This document shows, piece by piece, positions 1 to 9,108 of a DNA stretch of 64,000 nucleotides (position 1 is its first letter; the number at the start of each line of letters is the position of its first letter). The stretch is from Algibacter lectus (GTDB lineage: Bacteria > Bacteroidota > Bacteroidia > Flavobacteriales > Flavobacteriaceae): NCBI RefSeq assembly GCF_900112395.1, contig NZ_FOLN01000009.1, positions 122,582 through 186,581 on the forward strand, written 5' to 3'. The translations under genes were made by a program, and so were the position numbers. Below the pieces are notes generated by a model. It searched no databases and was not told the DNA's origin. It worked only from the letters and a program-made list of their open reading frames with translations.

Positions 1-3000
1 TGGTTTGGAAACAAAATTTATCACTGTCGGCGCTTCAGATACTATCGATGTTGTGATGTCAGAAGATGTTGAAAGCCTAGATGCTGTAGTGGTTACCGGA
101 TATCAAAAAATTGATAGAAAACTATTTACAGGTTCTGCATCTACCGTTAAATTAGAAGATGTGAAACTTGAAGGAGTTCCAGATGTTGCAAGAGCTTTAC
201 AAGGCCAAGTAGCTGGTGTGGAGATTGAAAATGCATCTGGAACTTTTGGGACGGCTCCAGTAATTAGAATTAGAGGTAACTCATCAATTAATGGTATTAA
301 TAAACCTTTATGGGTTATTGATGGCGTTGTTTTAGAAGATGCTGTAGAATTATCAAATCAGGATATAACCACAGGGAATTTAGAAACTATTTTAAGCTCG
401 TCTACAGCAGGAATTGGACCTAACGATATTGAATCTTTTACAGTATTAAAGGATGCTTCTGCAACGGCGCAATACGGGGTGAGGGCTTTGAATGGTGTAA
501 TTGTTATTACGACTAAAAGAGGAGAAACAGGAACTCCAAGAATTAATTTTTCTAGCAGTTTAACAACAAGAACAAAACCAACTTACGGTCAATTTAATAT
601 ATTAAGTTCTGGAGATGAAATGGCGATTAACCAAGAACTTTACGAAAAGGGATGGATTGATATAGCTAACTCTAATACAGCTAGAAATCACGGAGTGTTT
701 TCTGATATGTTTTACAAAATAAGAAATAACGAAATCAATTGGGGCCCAGGAGGAACGCCTAATTACGATTATTTGCAACGTTATGCCGATGCAAATACCG
801 ATTGGTTTGATGTGTTATTTAAAAATTCATTTGTTAAAACAAATAGTTTAAGTATTAGTTCTGGTACCGAAAAATCTAAATATAGAGCATCTATTAGCTA
901 TATGGATGATGAGGGACAAACTATAGCCGATGATGCTAAAAATCTAACGGCAAATTTAAATGCCGATTTTAAAATTGCTGATAATATAAGTGTTGGGTTT
1001 AAATTAACTGGTAATGTTAGAGATCAAAGGGTTGCCGCTTCTCAAGATCGAACATTTGATGCGCTTTCTGGAGTTTTTGAAAGAAATTTTGATATTAATC
1101 CATTTAATTTTGCTTTGTATACCAGTAGAAGCATGACGCCTTATGATGAAAGTGGGGATTTACAATATTACAGAAGAAACTGGGCGCCGTTTAACATTTT
1201 ACATGAAGTAGAAAATAATTATGTAGACTTAGATTTAACAGATTTGTCTTTACAAACTAGTTTCAATTGGGAAATTAATGAAGATTTTACTTTTAATACC
1301 GTTTTACAAGGTAGATGGTATGGAAGTAGAGCAGTACAAACTGTGCATGAAAACTCTAATAATGCAGCAGCATATAGAGCGGATGATCCATTATTAGTTA
1401 ATAGTAATATTTTCTTATTTGATGACCCTGATGCTCCCGAATTAGATCCTTACACAGTATTGCCTAATGGTGGTTTTAGAAATACAACTAATAACACGCT
1501 TGTAAATTATTTTATGCGTAATACTCTTAATTACTCAACGCGATTTGGAGACAACCATCAAGTAGATGTTCTTGTTGGTCAAGAAGTACGATCTAGTGAT
1601 AGAACTAAAGAATATGCCGAAGGGTGGGGATATTTATTTGATAAAGGAGGTCTTGTGTTAAGTGATCCTAATTTTATAAGATTCCTAGATTCTAGAGGTG
1701 ATGATTATTTCGAAGTTAATGAAACTAGAAATAGAGCTTGGGGTACATTTGCAACGGGAGCATATGCTTTAAAAGGAAAATATATTGTTAACGGTACTTT
1801 TAGGTATGATGGAGACAATAGAACAGGTAATTCTAAAACAGCACGTTACTTACCAACATGGAATGTTAGTGGAGCTTGGAATATCCATCAAGAATCATTC
1901 ATGGATAATGTAGATTGGATAAACCTATTAAAACTTAAGTCTACTTATGGTTTATCAGGATCTAATCCTTATGATGCTAGTGCTGGTTTAATTGTAAGTG
2001 GAGATGAGCCTTTACGTCCGCAAGCATCGGAAAGAGAAATAGCTTTAGTTATCAACCAATTGGAAAATTCAGAATTAACATTTGAGAAATTATACGAATG
2101 GAATATTGGTTTAGAAACAGCATTTTTGAATAATCGATTAGGAATTGAATTTGAATATTATAGAAGAAAATCTGAAGATTTAATAGGTTTTGTAGAAACT
2201 AACGGTGTTGGTGGTGAAGGACGAAAATTAGGTAATATTGGCGAGCTAGACCGTAATGGTTTTGAGTTTACTTTAAGAACAACCAATTTTGAAACAGAAG
2301 ATTTTAGATGGACTTCAAATTTCAATTATAGTTATTCTAAAAGTGAAATTACAAATTGGCAATCTCGAGATCGTATTGGCGATGCTATCAGTAGAAATGG
2401 TGGTAACTTTGTAGGATATTCCGCTGGCTCGCTATTTTCAATTCCTTTTGCAGGATTAGATGCTAACGGTATACCAACATTTTACGATAAAGATGGAGGT
2501 GTTATTCAATATTTAAACTTGCAAGAAAGAGAAGATGTATTAGATTATGTTACTTATGAAGGGCAAACGGAACCTACCTTCTTTGGAGGTTTCAATAATA
2601 CTATTTCTTATAAAAATTTAGATCTTAATTTTGGTTTTTCATATAGAGGTGGTAATAAAATCCGTTTGGACGATTTATATGATGTGCGTTTAAGTGATGG
2701 TTCTGCTAGGTTATATGATGATTTTAGTTCTCAGTCGGGCGACTTAATCAATAGATGGACATTGCCAGGTGATGAAAATGTTACTAATATCCCTGCCATA
2801 CTTTCAGCTACTGCAGTTGAGGCATTAAGATCTCAAGGATTAAACCCTTTTGATTTATATAATAAAAGTGATATTCGAGTTGCAGATGGGGATTTTGTGA
2901 GGCTTAAAAACGTAAAACTTACCTATAGATTCCCTAATAGTTTTATAGATAAAACTTGGATGAAATCTGCATCAATGAGCTTATCTGCTCATAACCTTTG

Positions 3001-3115
3001 GTTAATCTATTCCGATGATAAATTAAATGGTGTAGATCCAGAGTTTTTTCAATCGGGTGGTGTTTCTTTACCATTAACAAAAACATACACCTTTACTCTT
3101 AATTTTAATTTTTAA
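1..3115 (+). CDS. SusC/RagA-family TonB-dependent outer-membrane receptor (5' end outside window)
   Basis: Outer-membrane import channel of the SusC type, which works with a SusD lipoprotein lid and takes energy from the TonB-ExbBD complex. The visible 1,037 or so residues begin near the end of the N-terminal carboxypeptidase-like domain and run into the plug (motifs VVVTGYQ, IRIRGNSS, PLWVIDGV, GVRALNGVIVI), followed by a long beta-barrel ending in aromatic-rich strands (TYTFTLNFNF). Signal peptide and real start lie upstream of the window; the reading frame is open at the edge, so the TTG at position 5 is not the start. The SusD gene starts 4 bp downstream, so the two are co-transcribed. 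Substrate unknown; the metallohydrolase and DUF4302 partners hint at a peptide or other non-glycan nutrient (inference). Confidence 0.95.
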   Translation, partial: GLETKFITVGASDTIDVVMSEDVESLDAVVVTGYQKIDRKLFTGSASTVKLEDVKLEGVPDVARALQGQVAGVEIENASGTFGTAPVIRIRGNSSINGINKPLWVIDGVVLEDAVELSNQDITTGNLETILSSSTAGIGPNDIESFTVLKDASATAQYGVRALNGVIVITTKRGETGTPRINFSSSLTTRTKPTYGQFNILSSGDEMAINQELYEKGWIDIANSNTARNHGVFSDMFYKIRNNEINWGPGGTPNYDYLQRYADANTDWFDVLFKNSFVKTNSLSISSGTEKSKYRASISYMDDEGQTIADDAKNLTANLNADFKIADNISVGFKLTGNVRDQRVAASQDRTFDALSGVFERNFDINPFNFALYTSRSMTPYDESGDLQYYRRNWAPFNILHEVENNYVDLDLTDLSLQTSFNWEINEDFTFNTVLQGRWYGSRAVQTVHENSNNAAAYRADDPLLVNSNIFLFDDPDAPELDPYTVLPNGGFRNTTNNTLVNYFMRNTLNYSTRFGDNHQVDVLVGQEVRSSDRTKEYAEGWGYLFDKGGLVLSDPNFIRFLDSRGDDYFEVNETRNRAWGTFATGAYALKGKYIVNGTFRYDGDNRTGNSKTARYLPTWNVSGAWNIHQESFMDNVDWINLLKLKSTYGLSGSNPYDASAGLIVSGDEPLRPQASEREIALVINQLENSELTFEKLYEWNIGLETAFLNNRLGIEFEYYRRKSEDLIGFVETNGVGGEGRKLGNIGELDRNGFEFTLRTTNFETEDFRWTSNFNYSYSKSEITNWQSRDRIGDAISRNGGNFVGYSAGSLFSIPFAGLDANGIPTFYDKDGGVIQYLNLQEREDVLDYVTYEGQTEPTFFGGFNNTISYKNLDLNFGFSYRGGNKIRLDDLYDVRLSDGSARLYDDFSSQSGDLINRWTLPGDENVTNIPAILSATAVEALRSQGLNPFDLYNKSDIRVADGDFVRLKNVKLTYRFPNSFIDKTWMKSASMSLSAHNLWLIYSDDKLNGVDPEFFQSGGVSLPLTKTYTFTLNFNF

Positions 3116-3119
3116 TGCT

Positions 3120-4574
3120 ATGAAGAAAAGATTTATAATACTATTTACTCTAGTTTCATTTTTTTCGTGTGATTCTTATTTAGATGAGGTTCCAGATAAT
3201 AGGCAGGAAGTAAAGACTTTAGATGATGTTTCAGAGTTATTGGTTTCTGCCTATTCTCGAGCAACTTATAATTTTGTTGAAGCGAAATCAGATAACGCAA
3301 CGTATATTATTCAAAACACTCAATACCCTTGGATGACCGAAAATTATACTTACGTACCCGTAGTATCTAGCGAGCAACAAGATACGCCTACTTATTTTTG
3401 GGATAATACTTATAATGCAATTGCTCATGCTAATCAAGCGTTAGTTGGTTTATCTGAAATAGATGGAGGTGATGACGATTTTAGAAATTCATTAAAAGGA
3501 GAAGCCTTAGTTTCTAGAGCTTATAACCACTTTATGTTAGCTAATATATTCGCATTACATTATAGTGAAGCAAATAAAAGTGCTTTAGGTATTCCTTACA
3601 TTACGGCTCCAGAAACAGAATTAAGTGTTTCTTATGAAAGGGGGACTTTAGAGGAAACATACAATTTAATTGAAAAAGATTTATTAGAAGGACTGCCTTT
3701 AATATCTGATGATTATTATGTAGGAACAGGAAAGTATCACTTTAATAAAAGTGCAGCTTACGCTTTTGCTTCTCGTTTTTATTTGTTTAAAGGAGATTAC
3801 GTAAAATGTATAGAATATTCCAATAAACTTTTAGGGGAGGGCGTAGTGAGTATAAACTATATACGTGATATGGATGAAGTTTTTACAGGTACTGGTTCTG
3901 TTCAAATTGCAAATAATTTTATAGACGTATCAAAGCCAAGTAACTTGTTAGTGGTAAGAAAAGAAAGTTTCGCTGTTACTAGATATACTAGGGGATTTCA
4001 GGCAAATAGTGCTCTTCTCACTGAAATTTATGACCAAGATAATCCACAAGGATCTTCTGATTTTCGTGATTTAGGTTATGGTTTTTCATCATCATCTGCA
4101 AGAACTCCACCTAAGTACACGGAGCTCTTCGAATATACAACATCTACAACGGGGTTTGCTTACTTTATTATGCCAGAGTTGCGTAGTGAAGAGGTGCTTT
4201 TAAACAGAATGGAGGCCTATATTATGGAAAATAGATTGGAAGATGCTTTAAATGATTACAACACTATGGCTCCTTTGAGGTATAGTAACGGTGGGCAACT
4301 AACCTTAGGAGAGGTAGCTGCATATTATGGAGGTACTGAGAAAGATGCCATGTTTAGTTTGGTAATATCTGAACGTAGAAAAGAATTTCTTAGAGAAGGG
4401 TTAAGATGGTTTGATATTAAGCGTTTAGGACTGGAAGTGTATCATGTTGTTTCAACAGATGGAGACGGTAATGTTGTAACTGATGTTACATTGGCTGGTG
4501 ACGATTTAAGAAAAGCTGAGCAGTTACCGGCTAAAGCAATTGCTAATGGTATTGAGGAAAACCCAGGTTACTAA
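3120..4574 (+). CDS. SusD/RagB-family nutrient-binding outer-membrane lipoprotein
   Basis: Surface lipoprotein that caps the SusC barrel and binds substrate. The signal peptide ends in a lipobox (VSFFSC, Cys17) followed by the typical SusD start (SYLDEVPDNR). TPR-like helices carry the family features: an early region with repeated Ala and Asn (NAIAHANQAL), EALVSRAYNHFMLANIF, and the C-terminal SERRKEFLREGLRWFDIKRLG motif near the binding face. Length 484 aa is usual for the family. It lies 4 bp after the SusC gene and 12 bp before the metallohydrolase. There are no carbohydrate enzymes nearby, so this is not a conventional polysaccharide utilization locus. Confidence 0.95.
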   Translation: MKKRFIILFTLVSFFSCDSYLDEVPDNRQEVKTLDDVSELLVSAYSRATYNFVEAKSDNATYIIQNTQYPWMTENYTYVPVVSSEQQDTPTYFWDNTYNAIAHANQALVGLSEIDGGDDDFRNSLKGEALVSRAYNHFMLANIFALHYSEANKSALGIPYITAPETELSVSYERGTLEETYNLIEKDLLEGLPLISDDYYVGTGKYHFNKSAAYAFASRFYLFKGDYVKCIEYSNKLLGEGVVSINYIRDMDEVFTGTGSVQIANNFIDVSKPSNLLVVRKESFAVTRYTRGFQANSALLTEIYDQDNPQGSSDFRDLGYGFSSSSARTPPKYTELFEYTTSTTGFAYFIMPELRSEEVLLNRMEAYIMENRLEDALNDYNTMAPLRYSNGGQLTLGEVAAYYGGTEKDAMFSLVISERRKEFLREGLRWFDIKRLGLEVYHVVSTDGDGNVVTDVTLAGDDLRKAEQLPAKAIANGIEENPGY

Positions 4575-4586
4575 TTATAAAAAAAA

Positions 4587-5543
4587 ATGAGAACAATGAA
4601 AAATACAATTAAATATTTTGCTGTTATAATACTAGCAATATTTAGTATTCAGTGCACATCTGAAGATAGTAATGCGGTATATGTACAGCCTGAATCTGGA
4701 GCGTTAACACATCCAAACGATCTTTATTTATACGATAACAATGGAGAAAGTTTGTTTGAAGAATTTAAAACAGCTACACGTTGGAGGTGGAATGATAATT
4801 TTATAGATCCATCACAAAGAGCTACACCTATCAATGCGGAATTGGTAATTCCATCCACACAATTGGTCCGTCATTTGTGGATCGAGCCTTATTCGTCGTC
4901 TGGAGAAGGTGGAGATAAATTAATTCAAGATTTATTTCCTGCAGAGTTAGTTTATATTGGGTCTTATATATATAAAGATGATGGATCTAGACTTTTAGGG
5001 TATGCTGAAGCAGGAGCTCGTGTTACCTTGTTGAATTTGAATAGTTTAGATTTCTCTAATCGAACTTGGCTAGCGAACCCAGGAGGAGGGATTTTGTCAA
5101 CAGTTCATCATGAATTTTCTCATATAGTACATCAAACTTATGGTATGCCTGTTGGATTTAATACTATTTCTGAAAAATATTTAGGACAAAACTGGTCCAA
5201 CGGTGTAAGTCGTGATGATGCGATTAAATTGGGAATGGTTAGAAATTACGCAACTTCAAGTGAGTTTGAAGACTTTTGCGAAATTGTATCGCATTTATTA
5301 GTTGTAGATAAAGAAACATTCGATGAAGATTTTATTACACAACAAGATTGCTCGTCATTAACAGATCTAGATGAAATTATAAATTGTAGAGAACTTAATG
5401 AAGGACGTCAATTAATTCAAAAAAAAGTAGAGTTAGTAGTAGGTTACTATAAAGACAATTTTAACATTGATTTATTAGAGGTTAGAGATATTATTCAAGA
5501 GCGATTGGATAATGTAGTGGAAAATGGAGCAATTCCAGATTAA
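4587..5543 (+). CDS. substrate import-associated zinc metallohydrolase lipoprotein
   Basis: Putative zinc-dependent hydrolase anchored in the envelope, of the kind repeatedly found behind SusC/SusD pairs. Signal peptide with lipobox SIQC. The zinc motif HEFSH (His175, Glu176, His179) is followed about 50 residues later by an acidic stretch (SSEFEDFCEIVSH, Glu232), a likely third ligand as in gluzincins. Two possible starts, 4587 (ATGAGAACAATG) and the internal ATG at 4596; the second gives a more usual signal peptide (MKNTIKYF). Known for the family: no demonstrated substrate. Inferred: it processes a ligand, perhaps a peptide or protein, before or during uptake by the neighbouring receptor. 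Confidence 0.85.
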   Translation: MRTMKNTIKYFAVIILAIFSIQCTSEDSNAVYVQPESGALTHPNDLYLYDNNGESLFEEFKTATRWRWNDNFIDPSQRATPINAELVIPSTQLVRHLWIEPYSSSGEGGDKLIQDLFPAELVYIGSYIYKDDGSRLLGYAEAGARVTLLNLNSLDFSNRTWLANPGGGILSTVHHEFSHIVHQTYGMPVGFNTISEKYLGQNWSNGVSRDDAIKLGMVRNYATSSEFEDFCEIVSHLLVVDKETFDEDFITQQDCSSLTDLDEIINCRELNEGRQLIQKKVELVVGYYKDNFNIDLLEVRDIIQERLDNVVENGAIPD

Positions 5544-5576
5544 TTAAATTATAACTAACATAATAAAAATATAATA

Positions 5577-6890
5577 ATGAAAAATATATTTAATCTTATT
5601 ACAAAATTAAATTTACTCCTTCTGCTTCTTTTTGCCTTAGGTTGTACAGATAATGATGTTGAACCATTATTCGAGCAGTCGATAAAAGAGAGAACAGACG
5701 AGTTTATAGCAAATTATCAAGAAATTTTAACCAAGCCAGAAAATGGATGGGTTGGTGTTTACTCCCCAAATAACTCATTTGGGGCATATACTATGGTTAT
5801 GGATTTTGATGAAAATGGTAATGTTAAAATTAATTCAGATTATGAAACAGGTGGTCAAGATAATACCATAACTTATAGATTAGACAAAACATTAAAAATT
5901 GAATTAGTTTTAGAAACTTACGCAGTTTTTCATGAAATATTTTCTTTAAATGATAATAGTAATCAAGGTGAGTTTGTATTTAATATTCTTTCTGCTACTA
6001 GTGAAGAGATAGTACTTGAAAGTAAATTAGATTATGGTGATGATATTACTATTTTTACCTTAAGGCCAGCCGCTGCCGATAGTATTAATTTTGATCAAGT
6101 TTATGAGTCTGCTGAACAAATTGAAGGAGATGGAACAGAGTCTGTATTTAGAAATATTTTATTGAATGATGAAGTTATAGCTACTTTTGATTATAATAAT
6201 TCATCAAGGCTTGCAACTATAAGTTATATAAAAGAAGATGTTACAATATCTGTAAGTGCTCCCATTGCGATTACGGCAACAGGTTTTAGTTTTTTGAAAC
6301 CAATTGATGTTAATGGTACTAGCTTAATTAGTTTCGAATATAATGAAACAGATAATGTTTATGAAAACATAGATCAAGGTTTAGTAATCTTGTATGATAA
6401 TATACCAGGTTTACCACTAGCAACACCTGCATTTGCTGGTTATGCAAATTTGAGATATAATTATGTAGATACAGAAAGATCGAGTACTGCATTTAATGAT
6501 CTTTACGCCAAAACTCAGGAAGATTTCACTAATGCTAATGGTGGTAGAACTATTTATAGATTTTACTTATACAATATATTGCCAGATGCAACAGGAGATC
6601 CTTATCTTTCTATACAGTACTTAAGCGGAAGTTCAAGTTACAGTATGAATTACTATTTAGAACGTCAAATTGTTGATGGTAAAATGTATTTTGAGGTTAC
6701 AGGGCAGAGTGGTAATGCAGATAGTAGAGGTGCAACAGTAGTTGAACTTGTAGATGCTATTGTAACAAGTGCTTCTGGTTTTTATATGAAATATGATGGA
6801 ACCTTTTCTACTTATACTAATCCTACAGTAACGATGATTAATGGTGATAATACTAAATATGCTATTAATTATTATCAATGGGGGTCTTAA
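5577..6890 (+). CDS. DUF4302 domain lipoprotein
   Basis: Envelope lipoprotein of unknown function, 437 aa, with signal peptide and lipobox (FALGC, Cys23). The N-terminal half has the DUF4302 pattern: a short helix (KERTDEFIANYQEIL), then PENGWVGVYSP and YTMVMDFDENGNV. The remainder is beta-rich and Gly/Ser/Thr-rich. This family is typically the last member of SusC-SusD-zinc metallohydrolase operons, as here; it follows the metallohydrolase by 33 bp and a strong terminator comes directly after it. It may be an additional surface glycan- or protein-binding subunit (inference). Family assignment rests on recognising the N-terminal pattern and the context. Confidence 0.75.
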   Translation: MKNIFNLITKLNLLLLLLFALGCTDNDVEPLFEQSIKERTDEFIANYQEILTKPENGWVGVYSPNNSFGAYTMVMDFDENGNVKINSDYETGGQDNTITYRLDKTLKIELVLETYAVFHEIFSLNDNSNQGEFVFNILSATSEEIVLESKLDYGDDITIFTLRPAAADSINFDQVYESAEQIEGDGTESVFRNILLNDEVIATFDYNNSSRLATISYIKEDVTISVSAPIAITATGFSFLKPIDVNGTSLISFEYNETDNVYENIDQGLVILYDNIPGLPLATPAFAGYANLRYNYVDTERSSTAFNDLYAKTQEDFTNANGGRTIYRFYLYNILPDATGDPYLSIQYLSGSSSYSMNYYLERQIVDGKMYFEVTGQSGNADSRGATVVELVDAIVTSASGFYMKYDGTFSTYTNPTVTMINGDNTKYAINYYQWGS

Positions 6891-6917
6891 TTTTTTAGCA
6901 TAAATAATATGCGTGTT

Positions 6918-6955
6918 AAAAAGCCAACTTCTAAGTTTTTAGAAGTTGGCTTTTT
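6918..6955. terminator. intrinsic terminator after the SusC/SusD operon
   Basis: Perfect 17-bp inverted repeat (arms 6918-6934 and 6939-6955, loop GTTT) whose right arm ends in TTTTT. It closes the operon ending at 6890. Confidence 0.9.
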
Positions 6956-7035
6956 AGGTTTATAGAACTGAATGTTTTTTTATATTGATTCTTAAATAAT
7001 TCTCAGCATTTTTCAGCGTTATCATATTTTGTCTT

Positions 7036-7043
7036 TACATTTG
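7036..7043 (+). promoter_or_regulatory. candidate Bacteroidota -7 box for the porin gene
   Basis: TACATTTG matches the TAnnTTTG -7 consensus, 49 bp before the start codon. No clear -33 TTTG lies at the expected distance, so the call is tentative. Confidence 0.4.
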
Positions 7044-7091
7044 CAACGGTAATATTTGTAAAAGTAAAACCAAAGCAAGATTTTTGTATTT

Positions 7092-9068
7092 ATGAATAAA
7101 ATAGTTCTATCATTCTTTTGTTTGCTGTTGTTTAATGCGTTAAACGCACAAAATACGCCGCGTGAATTACCCGAGAGCAAGGCACCTAAAACAGAGGAGC
7201 AAGATAGTTTGAAGCCTCAAAGTAAACTGTCTAAAGCTGTTTTTGGGAAAGATAAAGAAGACGAGAAGCCTAAAATTCAGGACTATCTTATTATATCTCA
7301 TGAAAATGATACCACTTTTGTAGATACTACATTGTCTGTGAAAAAAGATTATAAATTCAATTATTTAAGAAAAGATAATTTCGGATTGATAGCCTTTTCA
7401 AACTTAGGTCAAACATATAATAGCTTAACTTACAATTTCCAAAGTACCGATTTGGTGCCAAACTTGGGTGCGCGTGCTAGGCATTTCAATTACATGGAAA
7501 TTGAAGATATTAATTACTACCGCGTACCAACACCGCTGACAGAATTAATGTATAAAACAGCTTTTGAGCAAGGGCAGTTACTCGATGCGTTTTTTACTGT
7601 AAATACAAGTCCACGTTTTAATTTTTCCATAGCCTATAAAGGCATGCGTTCCATTGGTAAATACCAACACATTATTACAAGTACGGGTAACTTTAGATTT
7701 ACATCAAATTATCGGTCTGAGAATGATAGATACCAAGCACGCGGCCATATTGTAACCCAAGATTTATACAACGAGGAAAACGGAGGGCTTCAAGATGAGA
7801 GTATTGAGTATTTTGAGTCTGGTGATGAGGAATTTATAGATCGATCTATTCTAGAAGTGAACTTCGAAGATGCCGAAAGTATGCTGAAAGCAAAGCGTTT
7901 TCATTTAGAACACAGCTATGCTTTTATAAATCAAAAAGACTCATTGTCTCGTAATAATTTAAGTTTAGGTCAAGTTGTTTCGTTTGAAGATAAGTATTTT
8001 GAATACAGCCAATCTAGTGCCGAAACCGATATTTTTGGTGAAGCTTTTAAGAGTTCAAGTTTACAAGATCGTGCAACTTTAGAACATTTTCACAATCAAT
8101 TTCAATTAAATTATAGCAACAATATTCTTGGCGATGTACAGTTCGATTTAGGTTATGATAATTATAATTACGGTTATGATAAAATCGTTGTTCTAAACGG
8201 AACAACAATAACAAACCGTCTTAAAGGTGATATTCTATCGGCTGGTGGAAAATACCACAAGGAATACAAAGGTTTCGATCTTTTAGGTGAAGTAGGATTA
8301 AACGTGTCTGGAGATTTCGATGGAAACTTTTTGAAGGCTCAGGCTAGTTTCAAATTAAACGATGATATCAAAGCTATTGCATCGCTTAATCATAGCTCTA
8401 AAGCGCCAAATTTCAACTTCTTGCTGTTTCAAAGTGATTATTTAAACTACAACTGGATAAATAATTTCAATAATACAGAAACACAACAATTGGCATTCGA
8501 ATTAAAATCAGATAAACTAGTTAACTTGAGTGTCGATTATTCTACCATTAGTGACTATGCTTATTTTCATTTAGATGAAACAACTCAGTTGGTCGCGCCA
8601 ACTCAATACAGCGGCACTATAAATTATTTAAGAGCTAAACTAGATAAGGAAATTAAAGTCGGAAAGTTCGCTTTAAACAATACCTTTATGTACCAAAATG
8701 TTACAAATGGTGAAGGTGTTTTAAATGTGCCTGAATTAAACTTACGTAGCACACTCTATTATTCTAGCCATTTGTTTAAAAAGGCGTTGTTTCTTCAAAC
8801 AGGTGTAACCTTAAATTATTTCTCAAAGTACAACATGAATGCTTACGATCCTGTTTTAGCGGAGTTTTATGTGCAAAACGAACAAGAGATAGGGGAGTTT
8901 CCTAGGTTAGATTTCTTCTTAAATGCTAAAATACGTCAAACTCGAATCTATTTAAAAGCAGAACATTTTAATGCAGCCTTTACAGGGTACGATTATTATT
9001 CGGCACCTAATTATCCGTATCGAGATTTCTCAATACGTTTTGGTGTGGTTTGGAATTTCTTTTTATAG
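7092..9068 (+). CDS. putative outer-membrane porin (Porin_10 / DUF4289 type)
   Basis: Bacteroidota putative porin, 658 aa. Signal peptide (cleavage after LNAQ, about residue 20), a charged Pro/Lys/Glu-rich linker of about 50 residues, then a beta-barrel with alternating hydrophobic strands ending in Phe-rich residues (RFGVVWNFFL), the usual outer-membrane C-terminus. The stretch NLGQTYNSLTYNF followed by ARARHFNYMEIEDI is characteristic of the family. It stands alone: a terminator lies upstream and the downstream gene is convergent with only 40 bp between stops. Substrate unknown; no porin activity has been shown for most members. Confidence 0.85.
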   Translation: MNKIVLSFFCLLLFNALNAQNTPRELPESKAPKTEEQDSLKPQSKLSKAVFGKDKEDEKPKIQDYLIISHENDTTFVDTTLSVKKDYKFNYLRKDNFGLIAFSNLGQTYNSLTYNFQSTDLVPNLGARARHFNYMEIEDINYYRVPTPLTELMYKTAFEQGQLLDAFFTVNTSPRFNFSIAYKGMRSIGKYQHIITSTGNFRFTSNYRSENDRYQARGHIVTQDLYNEENGGLQDESIEYFESGDEEFIDRSILEVNFEDAESMLKAKRFHLEHSYAFINQKDSLSRNNLSLGQVVSFEDKYFEYSQSSAETDIFGEAFKSSSLQDRATLEHFHNQFQLNYSNNILGDVQFDLGYDNYNYGYDKIVVLNGTTITNRLKGDILSAGGKYHKEYKGFDLLGEVGLNVSGDFDGNFLKAQASFKLNDDIKAIASLNHSSKAPNFNFLLFQSDYLNYNWINNFNNTETQQLAFELKSDKLVNLSVDYSTISDYAYFHLDETTQLVAPTQYSGTINYLRAKLDKEIKVGKFALNNTFMYQNVTNGEGVLNVPELNLRSTLYYSSHLFKKALFLQTGVTLNYFSKYNMNAYDPVLAEFYVQNEQEIGEFPRLDFFLNAKIRQTRIYLKAEHFNAAFTGYDYYSAPNYPYRDFSIRFGVVWNFFL

Positions 9069-9108
9069 GAAAGGTTTATCGTTATAAGATTTCAGCTAAA
9101 GCTTAAAA

